A DNA stretch of 64,000 nucleotides from Streptomyces endocoffeicus (GTDB lineage Bacteria > Actinomycetota > Actinomycetes > Streptomycetales > Streptomycetaceae): NCBI RefSeq assembly GCF_016741935.1, contig NZ_JAERRG010000035.1, positions 1-64,000 of the forward strand. The letters run 5' to 3'. The notes below the pieces were generated by a model. The model saw nothing but the letters and a program-made list of their open reading frames with translations. It did not search any database and was not told the origin of the DNA. The position numbers and the translations under genes are program-made. Positions 35,765 to 44,246 of this stretch are shown one piece after another (the stretch's first letter is position 1; every line of letters begins with the position of its first letter).

Positions 35765-36612
35765 AACGCATCGAAGCCGAACAGTTCACCACGAGCCTGA
35801 CGCATCACGGTGAAGGGCCGGTCTGGCTCGGCCACCATGGACTCGCGGTGCTCGACATGCTGGCCGGCGATGCGGTCCTGATCGATGCCAGCGGACAGGA
35901 GAATCGCCGCGAGCACTTCGGCGAAACCCTCGCCGCCCTTCGGCCACGCCGCGATGGCGGATTCGTGGCCGGCCTGGAACGTGGCTTCTGCCTGGTGGAC
36001 GAGCACTTCATGGTGACCGGAACGTTGGAATGCTGGACCAACTCGGACGTGCGCATGAATGACGGAGCCTGCGATCCCCAAGGCCGTTTCTGGTGCGGCT
36101 CGATGGCCTACGACCTGACACCGGGCGCCGGCGCGCTGTGGCGCCTCGATCCCACCGGAGGCGTCGTCCAGGCGATCGAGGGCATTGGCTGCTCGAACGG
36201 GCTGGCCTGGACCCGAGACGGCACACGCGGCTACTACGTCGACAGCCTGACCGACAGAATCGACATCCTCGAACTCGGCCTGGACGGTGAAATCGCCGGG
36301 CGTCGGCCGTTCGCGGACGTCACAGCCGAGGGGTTCCCCGACGGCATCGCCGTCGACCGGGCCGACGGCGTCTGGCTGGCCATGTTCGGCTCCGGGCGGC
36401 TGCTGCACTTCGACCACACAGGACGACCCGACGCCGAGATAGCAGTGCCGGTCAAACAAGTCACCGCCTGCACCTTCGTGGGCCCCGACTACTCCCAGCT
36501 CTGCATCACCACTTCACGTTTCGGCCTGACCCACCCGGAAATCGCCGCCGGCGCCGTATTCGTCGCGACGCCCGACATGGGCGGCTTCGCTCCCTACACG
36601 TTCAGCGGATAG
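35761..36612 (+). CDS. SMP-30/gluconolactonase family sugar lactonase
   Basis: A 283-residue six-bladed beta-propeller. The metal ligands are the Glu of GEGPVW, Asn of MNDGACDPQGRFW, Asn of CSNGLAW and Asp of FPDGIAVD, as in xylono- and gluconolactonases. GGGGAGAGG precedes the ATG. The start overlaps the end of the ALDH pseudogene. It should open the aldonolactone made by the SDR (or MDR) dehydrogenase to give the substrate of the enolase-superfamily dehydratase. Confidence 0.88.
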   Translation: MKRIEAEQFTTSLTHHGEGPVWLGHHGLAVLDMLAGDAVLIDASGQENRREHFGETLAALRPRRDGGFVAGLERGFCLVDEHFMVTGTLECWTNSDVRMNDGACDPQGRFWCGSMAYDLTPGAGALWRLDPTGGVVQAIEGIGCSNGLAWTRDGTRGYYVDSLTDRIDILELGLDGEIAGRRPFADVTAEGFPDGIAVDRADGVWLAMFGSGRLLHFDHTGRPDAEIAVPVKQVTACTFVGPDYSQLCITTSRFGLTHPEIAAGAVFVATPDMGGFAPYTFSG

Positions 36613-36659
36613 CACCATCTGAGGCGTCGGCGGGGTCGGTACGGCCACGGGTCCGGCTT

Positions 36660-36745
36660 TCCTTCGGCGGTAACGGAGCGTGAAACAGTCCGAGGAGGGT
36701 GCCGCGGCGCAAGAGAAGCCGGCTCGTCCATCCAGCTGAGCCAGG
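36660..36745 (-). mobile_element. Second ISL3-like IS end
   Basis: About 80 bases resemble 1668-1765 at roughly 70 percent identity, judged by eye, including the likely terminal repeat TTCACGCTCCGTTACCGCCG (minus strand). The transposase tail is degraded. The neighbouring 36746-37420 segment is listed separately. Confidence 0.5.
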
Positions 36746-37420
36746 AGGGCGACACAGTCGATCTACCGGCAGCTCGGGGCTCCGGCCTGCGAAGTACTTC
36801 CCGGTAAGCCGGTGGTGTCGAGTTTCCCGGTCTCCTCGCGGACCAGCTCCGCGACGCCGTCGACCAGGACCGCCGGGATCGGCGCGCAAGCTCGTGGTCG
36901 AGCAGTTGGGGTTGTCGGCGCCGTGCGCGAACACGGCGCCGACCCTGACGAGCCGGCTGCCCGCCATCGCTGGTCGAGCCGGGCCGGTCGTCCTGGTCGT
37001 GTCAGTCGTCAGGCGGGGGCGCAGACGGGTGCCCACGGGCACGAGCAGGGGCCTCTGATACTCCTCGACACGACGAGGTGGCCAGGAGGTTCTGGCTCAG
37101 CGGTGGCAGGGTGATGATCTGCAGGCGTGGGTCGTCCCAGGGAGAGATCCGCCTCGTCGAGGGCCTCGGTGAGGGTCGTGTGTTGGGCTTCCACGGCGAT
37201 CTGGGAGAAGCCCGTCAGGCCATGGACGTCGAGCCAGCGCCTCTTGGCCTTCCGCATCACCAAACGGGCGCCGCGGAGATGGGACGACGTAGCTGGAACT
37301 GACGGCGAGTCAGCCGGGTGGGCTGAAGGCGGTGGTGTGAACGCGCGTGCGCGGCAAGGCAGTTGACTTAGAGTCGACAACGAGATATCCGGCGGTCTCA
37401 CGACGGTCTCGGCCGCGCAG
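36746..37420. other. Unassigned, degraded stretch
   Basis: About 675 bases with no supported gene. A minus-strand frame at about 37080-37290 reads GLTGFSQIAVEAQHTTLTEALDEADLSLGRP, which looks protein-like, but I do not recognise the family and it lacks a start and proper context. The rest has stops in all likely frames. Confidence 0.4.
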
Positions 37421-37840
37421 ATGAACCCATCCGACCGGCCGCTCGGCGAAGGCGGGCGCCGCTGGTTCTGCTCCGGGCTGGGGCGCTCGAGCCTTGTCGC
37501 GCAGATGAGCGCGATGCGTCTGATGCACACCGGTTACGAGGCCCACGCCCTCGGCGAGGCGACCGCGACCGCGATCGGCGCGGGCGACGGGCTCGTGATG
37601 ATCCCCGGGTCCGGCGAGACACCCGTGACCGTCCATCTCGCACGTCTCGCCCGCGACAGCGGCGCGCGGATCCTCGCCGTGACCTCCCGGCGCCGACAGC
37701 ACCCCCGCTGGCCTGTCGGACGCGGTGATCGGATCCCGGCCGCCGGGTCCGGCCAGTTCGGCGGCACCCTCTTCGAGCAGAGCGCCCTGCTGCTGGGCCT
37801 CACGGCGACCACGTCGGGCCGGGACAGGTACAAGGAGTGG
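37421..37840 (+). pseudogene. SIS-domain (6-phospho-3-hexuloisomerase-like) remnant
   Basis: The frame gives RWFCSGLGRSSLVAQMSAMRLMHTGYEAHALGE, the phosphosugar-binding start of a SIS domain, then MIPGSGETPVTVHLARLARD and GQFGGTLFEQSALLL, in hexuloisomerase order. The first 30-40 residues of the family are missing. Between about 37690 and 37728 the expected sequence (ADSTPAGLSDAVI) runs in a neighbouring frame, implying two compensating indels. After LFEQSALLLGL the family pattern fades and the frame continues as junk into the GH31 gene end. Confidence 0.65.
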
Positions 37841-37988
37841 CTCGCGGCGACCTCGACGCCGGTCGTACCGGTGTGCTCAGCCATCGTCCGCCGAGCCGGC
37901 GGGGAAATCATGCGGTCGTCGCAACCATTCGATGGTGTTTCGGAGTGTTGGGTCGCAGGGAATCGCCGATACCCGGGCGCTGGAGGGG

Positions 37989-40900
37989 TCATTGGATCGT
38001 CAGGCTGTCCATGTGAGCACCATTGGATCCGGTAGTGGTCGCGCGGATCGTGACCTTGCCCGCGGGCAGCGAGGTGGCGAGGGAGGTCGTCCTCCAGGTG
38101 GCCCATCCCCCGGTCGGGGCGAACGGCAAGGCGCTCTCGACAGGGGAGCCGTTGACCGACACGGACAGCGGGCGATCGGTCACGCCGCCGTTGGCATAGC
38201 GGAATGTCAGCGCCCTGCTCCCGCCGTCCGGAACGTCGACGGTCCACTCGATGAAGGCGCCGTCCGCCGAGGAGTCGGCGAAGGCGGCGTAACCCGTGCC
38301 GGTGTACTCCGGGTGCCGCGTGTCGATGAACGCGCCGTGCAGGGCGGCGGCGTTCTCGGCCTGGTACACGGTCCCGCCCGTGGCCGTTGGGAGCTGCTCG
38401 CCACTCGGCTCGATCTTCGCGGCCACACCGTCGCGCTCGGCCGCGGCGATCGAGGGTGTCACGACCGACAGGACCTTCCGGGCGGAATCCCACACCGTTC
38501 CACATCCGTTGACGATCGCCACGGCCTCGCTGGTGAAGGCGGGCAGGGTGGAGCCGCCGTTGACACGCATGCCGACGGGCGCTGAGAGACCGTGGAGGCG
38601 TACCACGTAGCGGCGCGCAGTGGGTGCGTCGGCATAGGTTCCCCGTGGGTGGCGGATGACGACCTTGCGCGCCTTGTCGGCGTAGGTCAGTTCGGTGACG
38701 CTCCGCTCGCCCCGCTGGTGGTCCTCGGTGACCCCGTCGTCCTCGACAAGGGAGAACGCACCGTCGGCGCCGCTGTAGACGTCCATCTCCAACTGCCGCT
38801 TGTTCATGTACTTCGTGCTCTGCGCGTAGGGATACCTGGGCAGGATGGCACCGGCCTTGACGAACACGGGTATCTCTCCGGTGCGGGTGGAACAGGAGAG
38901 TTCGGTGCTGTCTGAGCCCGTGTACTGGACGTCGTTCCACAAGTCGTACCAGGTGCTGCCCGCGGGCAACCAGACCTGAGCGCTGCCGCCGCCGTCCGAG
39001 GTCAGTGGCGCGACCAGCAGCGAGGGGCCCCACATGTACTGCAGGTCGTGCGCGTAGGCGATGGCCCTGTCCTGGTAGTCGATGAACATGGCCCTGGCCA
39101 TCGGCATGCCGGTGGAGTGCGCCTGGTGGGCGATTGTGTAGATGTAGGGCATGAGCGTGTAGCGCAGTCGGCTGTACTTGGTGAAGTCCGCCTGCGCGTC
39201 CGCGCTCTGGTCCAGCGGCCAGCGTGAGGCCCGCTGCCCCGCGTCCTTCGTGTTGGCCGCGCCGTGCGGTCGCCAGATCGGCGAGAGGCTCGACCATGCC
39301 GCCGGCCAATTGCGGTAGAGGGGATCGGAGATCAAGCCGTTCGCGGAGGGGTGGTACCCCCCGCCGTCGATGTTGGCGTACGGGAAGCCGCCGAGGCCGG
39401 CGGCCTGCATTCCCCTAATCTGCATCCGCATCTCGTCGTAGGTGGAGTCGATGTCGCCGGTCCAGTAGTGGCCATAGCGCTGTTGACCCGCGGAGGCGCC
39501 CCGGCTCCAGTTCCACGGGCGCTTGGCGCGGCCGATGTGGTCGCCGGTGTCGGGATCCCAGCCTTCCTGACCGACCCCCTTGTGCAAGTAGAAGAAGTAC
39601 GCGTTGCGCAGCTCCGACCACTTCCAGCCGTTGGCCGTGTCGGCGTTGTACGGGATGCGTCCCAGCTCGTCGGGCTCGTCCAGCCAGAGGCCGTCGCCGG
39701 GATACTTCAAGGCGGGGTCGAATGCCTTCTTCCAGAAGACGCTCCACACCCAGGCGCGGGTGGCGGGGCTGCTCCAGTCGGGCACCGCGTCCTTTTCGCT
39801 CACTGCCGTGAGGTCAGCGGCGTTGAAGCTGTAGCCGGGCGGCGGCCCCGCGATCCAGCCTTCCATCTCGTTGGAGTTGTTGCGGTTGTAGTCCAGAGTG
39901 ACCGTGATGCCGTTGACAGCGGCCCACTCCTTGTAACTCGCGGGATCGGGCCAGCGCTCGTCGCTGAACTCGAACCACGATCCCGACCAGGCGCCCGAAC
40001 CTTGCCGCCAACGGTTGTCATTGACCTGGTGGTCGAACGGGAAGCCGGCGGCACGGTGCTCGGTGATCTTCTGACGCCACCAGTTCTGGTCGCTCACACT
40101 CGCGAAATTCTTGTCCGACATCTGCAGGCCGAAAATGGATGCCTGGGGCAGCCGCGGGCGGCCGGTGAGCTGCGTGTACTGGTCGAGCAGGCCGGCGAAG
40201 TCCGGGCCGTTGATGAGGAAGTAGTCCAGCTGCGGACGGACACCCTCGGTGTTGTGATCGTCGGCGGAGAACGCATACGGCCTGCTGCCGCCGAAACTGA
40301 AAGTGGTGTCAAAGGTCGTGTTGAAGAAGACGCCGTAGCCGTTGCTGGACAGATAGAGGGGGACGATAGCGGGCGCCTGCCCGTTGTTCGCAGTGGCGTA
40401 GTTGTGCGATACGGCATCGCCGGTCCGGTCGAGCTTGGGCGACCGTCCGAACGTGCCGTGTCCGGCCTTGACGAAGCGCTCGTTCGCCTCTTGCGCGGGC
40501 GGCATGAATTCCTGCGTGACCACGCTGCTCTCGGGGCCACCCCAGCTGATGCTGCGTGTGTCGTCCTCCTTGGCCAGCAGATCGCCGGCCTTGGTGGAGC
40601 ACATCGAGTGCTTCCGGTAGAACTCCATCCGCAGGGGCTTCTTGCGCAGCACGATCCGGATACCGTCGATGCCTGCGGTGGTGATCACGAGGGAGCCGTC
40701 GTGGTCGGCGACGCCGAGGCTTCCTCGTATCCGCGCATGATTGCTGGGCACCACCATCTCGTAACGCGAGTCCGGAAAGAACGTCTCACCTGCACGGATC
40801 GCCTGGACTCGCACCATCTGATCGCCATAGGCGGTGAACTTCAGCTGCTGGCCCGTGGCGCTGGCCACCGTGAGACTGCGGGTGTCCACCGTGTGGCCGG

Positions 40901-41054
40901 CGTAGTCGCCGAGTCTCTCCTGGCCCTCGGCATGGGCGGGAACTGCGAAAAGGGCCGAGGCGGCGGAGGCGGGCAGGGCGGCTGCGGTCAGACGCAGACC
41001 GACGGCACCGAGGGCTGCGCGGTTGAACTGGCGACGATTCATCGAGCTGGGCAT
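37989..41054 (-). CDS. Secreted GH31 alpha-glycosidase with C-terminal CBM35
   Basis: A 1021-residue exported enzyme. The signal (MNRRQFNRAALGAVGL, residues 5-20) is Tat-like. The GH31 barrel has nucleophile Asp459 in GLWLDEPDEL and acid/base Asp534 in HYWTGDIDS; the usual xDMNE after the nucleophile is replaced by DEPDE, so it is not a standard alpha-glucosidase. The C-terminal 130 residues (YQAENAAALHGAF through AHMDSLTIQ) form a CBM35-like carbohydrate-binding module. The ATG at 41054 is selected by AAGGAG five bases upstream. GH31 covers alpha-glucosidases, xylosidases, galactosidases and GalNAc-ases; specificity is open. It is the last gene of the 49.1-38.0 kb glycan group. Confidence 0.88.
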   Translation of the reverse strand: MPSSMNRRQFNRAALGAVGLRLTAAALPASAASALFAVPAHAEGQERLGDYAGHTVDTRSLTVASATGQQLKFTAYGDQMVRVQAIRAGETFFPDSRYEMVVPSNHARIRGSLGVADHDGSLVITTAGIDGIRIVLRKKPLRMEFYRKHSMCSTKAGDLLAKEDDTRSISWGGPESSVVTQEFMPPAQEANERFVKAGHGTFGRSPKLDRTGDAVSHNYATANNGQAPAIVPLYLSSNGYGVFFNTTFDTTFSFGGSRPYAFSADDHNTEGVRPQLDYFLINGPDFAGLLDQYTQLTGRPRLPQASIFGLQMSDKNFASVSDQNWWRQKITEHRAAGFPFDHQVNDNRWRQGSGAWSGSWFEFSDERWPDPASYKEWAAVNGITVTLDYNRNNSNEMEGWIAGPPPGYSFNAADLTAVSEKDAVPDWSSPATRAWVWSVFWKKAFDPALKYPGDGLWLDEPDELGRIPYNADTANGWKWSELRNAYFFYLHKGVGQEGWDPDTGDHIGRAKRPWNWSRGASAGQQRYGHYWTGDIDSTYDEMRMQIRGMQAAGLGGFPYANIDGGGYHPSANGLISDPLYRNWPAAWSSLSPIWRPHGAANTKDAGQRASRWPLDQSADAQADFTKYSRLRYTLMPYIYTIAHQAHSTGMPMARAMFIDYQDRAIAYAHDLQYMWGPSLLVAPLTSDGGGSAQVWLPAGSTWYDLWNDVQYTGSDSTELSCSTRTGEIPVFVKAGAILPRYPYAQSTKYMNKRQLEMDVYSGADGAFSLVEDDGVTEDHQRGERSVTELTYADKARKVVIRHPRGTYADAPTARRYVVRLHGLSAPVGMRVNGGSTLPAFTSEAVAIVNGCGTVWDSARKVLSVVTPSIAAAERDGVAAKIEPSGEQLPTATGGTVYQAENAAALHGAFIDTRHPEYTGTGYAAFADSSADGAFIEWTVDVPDGGSRALTFRYANGGVTDRPLSVSVNGSPVESALPFAPTGGWATWRTTSLATSLPAGKVTIRATTTGSNGAHMDSLTIQ

Positions 41055-41239
41055 GGCGACTCCTTGTGGCTCTTCGAAGGAGGGCGCAGAAGAGCCTCGG
41101 AAGGCTCCCTGCACAGAGATGACACTGCCTTAAGTTCACCTATGCGTACGACGCTTGAGCCTATGAACGGAATGTAACCAAGTCATGCTGGCGGTACAAG
41201 AGTGCATGCAAGGGCATTGCCAACTTGAGCTGGTGGCCT

Positions 41240-41610
41240 GGGGGCTGGGATAATTGCCGGGGAGAGGCTGGCCGTGGGGCCGAGGCGGCAGTGCCGTACA
41301 AGGGGTTACGGTTCCCGGCGGAGGTCATCGCCCAGGCGGTGTGGCTGTACCACCGCTTCCCGCTCTCCTTCCGCGAGGTCGAGGAGCTGCTGATGGCTCG
41401 TGGGATCACCGTCTCCCACGAGGCGGTCCGCCAGTGGCGCGACTGGTTCGGGCCCCAGTGCGCGGCCGCGTTGCGCCGCCGCCGGCCGGCGACACGTGGC
41501 ATCTCGATGCGGTGTTCGTCAAAGTCACGGCCGACAAGCGCTGCTCCTACGGGCCGGCTCACCGGGAACTGATGAGTTCGGTGGAACACCGCTCGCACAA
41601 GGGGCTGAAC
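41240..41610 (+). mobile_element. IS6-family transposase remnant
   Basis: The N-terminal part YKGLRFPAEVIAQAVWLY and HRFPLSFREVEELLMARG is intact in one frame, then WRDWFGPQCAAALRRRR leads, through a deletion and a frameshift, to DTWHLDAVFVKV and HRELMSSVEHRSHKGL. It matches the remnant at 20850-21240. The catalytic DDE set is incomplete. It ends 35 bases before the stop of the minus-strand gene at 41645 and may have replaced that gene's original tail. Confidence 0.78.
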
Positions 41611-41644
41611 AAACTGGGCGGTGTTCGCACACTCCTTCGTGCCG

Positions 41645-44056
41645 TCAGGACCGCCGCGCTCGGACGGGTGGTCTGGTCTGGCTGGCTCGATCAGCGGCGG
41701 GGGTGACGCTCAGCCTGTAGGTGACTGCTGCGTCGGGGACGCTGTCGCTGTTACGGGCGGTGATGGTGAACTGTCTGGCCCCCGGGGTGGTGGGGATTCC
41801 GGTGATACCACCGGTGTCCTTGTTCAGAGTCAGCCCGGCCGGCAGAGCACCGGAAGTGACCTCGTACCGAACGGTCTGAGGCGTGCTCGAGGTGACCTTG
41901 AACCCGTACAGCTCACCCACGCGGCCCTTGGACGGCTCCGGCGTAGTGAAACCAGGCTTCGGCGCCTCCACCACATGCGCCGCCCCGACCGGCGTGCCGG
42001 CCGAGTCCAATTCCTGCAGCGACCACTTCTTACCCGCGGTCACCTCACTCAGGTGCCAATACTTCTTCTGGTCGGTCATGAGCTTCTGCTGGGCGGGAGT
42101 GAATGCTCCGGCCGCGATGGCAGAATTCCAGGTCTTTATCGCGGCGAGGATCGCCGTGGTGTTGGATCCTCCGGACAGGCCGCTCACGCTTGTCTGGAAC
42201 CAGCCGAAGTTCGCGCCAAGGGACGCCCCCAGCGCCAGGCTCTGCTCGATGCTGAGCGTGCTGGTGTTACCGCCAATCGGGAGCGAACCACCCATGGGCG
42301 GGAAGTAGTTGGCGCGGTAGAAGTTGACGTTCCGCTTCACCTGCTCATAGTTGGAGTCGCCCCACCCGATGCCACCCCAGCTGATCCGCGACTGGGCGAA
42401 CCACGTGTTGGACGACAGGTTGGAAGCCTCGGAGATGAAGTTGTCCTGAGACTTCAGCCGACGGTAGACGCCGTTGACCAGGTGCGCGAAACCGTGCCCG
42501 CTCCAGCCGTTCCAGGATGCCTCCTCCAGTCCGTCGTACGAGACGTTCCTGATGCCGGTGGTGTTGAACGCGGTGGCCAGCCGGGTAGCGATCTCGTCGA
42601 TGATCGGCAGGTCGCCTCGGGCTCCGCCGTACTGGTTCTCGGCGATCCGGGTGGCGCTGGTCCCCGCGGGGTAGGACGCCGCGGCGGATCCCCACTGCGC
42701 ACGCTTGACGCCGGTGAACTGCCACTCGGTACCGCTGATCTGGGCCATGCCGGAGTACGTGAGGAACTCGTTGCCGATCCGCAGTCGGTGACCGCGGATG
42801 TAACGGCCGCCGCCAGAGCTGCCATCGGCGTACAGGGTCGTCTCTGCCGCGGCGAGGGGGCGGGTCAGCTTCACCGTCAGGCCGGTCGTGAGCCGCTTGT
42901 CGGCCGGTGGCGGAACGATGTAGGGGTCGTTGCCGGAGATGAAGTTGGACAGGGTGTGCACGCCGACCCGCATCCCGCTCGCGGCGGCGGTCGCCACCAT
43001 CTGGGTCGCGGCGGCGTCCGAACCGCCGAAGTTGCTGTTGAACTGGTAGTGGCCGGTTGACTTCCAGGGTCCGGCGGAGCCCTGTACGGAGTAGACGTTC
43101 TTGATCCCTGCCTGCTGGGCGAACTTTATGGCGGAGGCGAGGTTCGTGGTACTGAGGTCGTGCAGTGTCAGGAACGGCTGCCGGGTGGGCCGGGCCACCT
43201 TCTGCCACTGCCCGTTGATGGTCGGGTACGGCTGGTCCTCATGCTGCGCGACCTGGCTGAGCACGGTGAGCACAAGATCCGGTGCGGTGCCGAATACCGC
43301 CAGCTTCGACCCGAGGATCTGCCCTTCGGATCCCGGCAGCGGGCCGATCGGCATCTCGCCCTCACGGATCCGGACCTTGCTGTAGTCGTAGGTGTAGGCA
43401 CGCAGGATGCTGCCCCACGACGTCTTCGCCCCGGCGCTCCAGTCGTTCTGCGTCCCGCTCTGCCCATACGGTAGTGACAGAACGTCCGATCCGAACCCGA
43501 GCTCGTCGAACTCCTTGGGCCAGGCGCCGACGGTCTTGTCGTTGAGCGGGATGATGCCGAACGCGAAGCGGCTGTTGCCGACCACACCGATATCCTCGCC
43601 CACCGTTTCGGTGACGCTCGTCGTCAGCGGCCCCCACAGCAATGTCTGCACATCCACACCCGGCGCAGCCTTCAGACCGATGACCTCGAGGGTCGAGTAC
43701 ATCGCATGGTTGGCGACCTTCACCTTGACCCTGACCTTGTCGCTGCTGAACACCAGCACACGCGGATGGCCTGCCGAAACCTTCACGCAGGCAGGGGCTT
43801 CGTGCTCTCCGTTACCCAGCACGACAGACACCAGGGGCACTGACCGACCTGCCGCCAGGTAATAGTCAGTTCCGTCGCGCAGGTCCACCAGACCGACCAC
43901 CCGACCGGCCCGGTCGAGACCCACCGACAGGAATCCCGCCTCGATCCGTGATGGTCTGCCTCCCTGCGCCGCGAAGGCCGGCTCAGCGATCGCCGGACCC
44001 GCGATCGTTGCGAATGAACTTAAGCCACTGGTGATCAGGAAACCTCGCCTGTCCAT
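41645..44056 (-). CDS. Uncharacterised Tat-exported protein with Ig-like tail, paralogue 1
   Basis: An 803-residue secreted protein that I cannot assign to a named family. The Tat signal is MDRRGFLITSGLSS. Residues 35-300 look like a beta-sandwich (GFLSVGLDRAGRVVGLVDLRDG, VDVQTLLWGPL). Residues about 300-700 alternate as in a TIM-like barrel, with NVYSVQGSAG, LPIIDEIATRLATAFNTTGI, NVSYDGLEEASW (Asp508, Glu511) and SSNTWFAQSRISWGG. The last 100 residues are a putative-Ig (He_PIG) domain, LPAGLTLNKDTGGITGIP. GGGAGG lies before the ATG at 44056. It shares the whole architecture with 46706-49075, and a GH20 gene lies between the two, so a role as a glycosidase or lyase on the same glycan is likely but inferred. 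Confidence 0.8.
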   Translation of the reverse strand: MDRRGFLITSGLSSFATIAGPAIAEPAFAAQGGRPSRIEAGFLSVGLDRAGRVVGLVDLRDGTDYYLAAGRSVPLVSVVLGNGEHEAPACVKVSAGHPRVLVFSSDKVRVKVKVANHAMYSTLEVIGLKAAPGVDVQTLLWGPLTTSVTETVGEDIGVVGNSRFAFGIIPLNDKTVGAWPKEFDELGFGSDVLSLPYGQSGTQNDWSAGAKTSWGSILRAYTYDYSKVRIREGEMPIGPLPGSEGQILGSKLAVFGTAPDLVLTVLSQVAQHEDQPYPTINGQWQKVARPTRQPFLTLHDLSTTNLASAIKFAQQAGIKNVYSVQGSAGPWKSTGHYQFNSNFGGSDAAATQMVATAAASGMRVGVHTLSNFISGNDPYIVPPPADKRLTTGLTVKLTRPLAAAETTLYADGSSGGGRYIRGHRLRIGNEFLTYSGMAQISGTEWQFTGVKRAQWGSAAASYPAGTSATRIAENQYGGARGDLPIIDEIATRLATAFNTTGIRNVSYDGLEEASWNGWSGHGFAHLVNGVYRRLKSQDNFISEASNLSSNTWFAQSRISWGGIGWGDSNYEQVKRNVNFYRANYFPPMGGSLPIGGNTSTLSIEQSLALGASLGANFGWFQTSVSGLSGGSNTTAILAAIKTWNSAIAAGAFTPAQQKLMTDQKKYWHLSEVTAGKKWSLQELDSAGTPVGAAHVVEAPKPGFTTPEPSKGRVGELYGFKVTSSTPQTVRYEVTSGALPAGLTLNKDTGGITGIPTTPGARQFTITARNSDSVPDAAVTYRLSVTPAADRASQTRPPVRARRS

Positions 44057-44246
44057 GATTCCTCCCAATCGGCTTGCTTCTTGCCTCACGCATGAGTGAG
44101 GTCGACCGCTTGCACGGTGGTTCACGGGTTATGCCCTCGCCGAGGGCGTCGAGATGGCTGATACCGATGGCACCGAAGCTGTGACGCGTTGTGTCAATTC
44201 CTGCGGCGGCGTCGGTGTGTGCGGTGATGTTGGTGAACACAGGTGG

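Noticed and set aside
39264..41177. A 637-codon frame opposite GH31.
   Set aside because: Mirror frame of a strong GH31 gene, Gly/Val/Arg-rich, with no recognisable domain.
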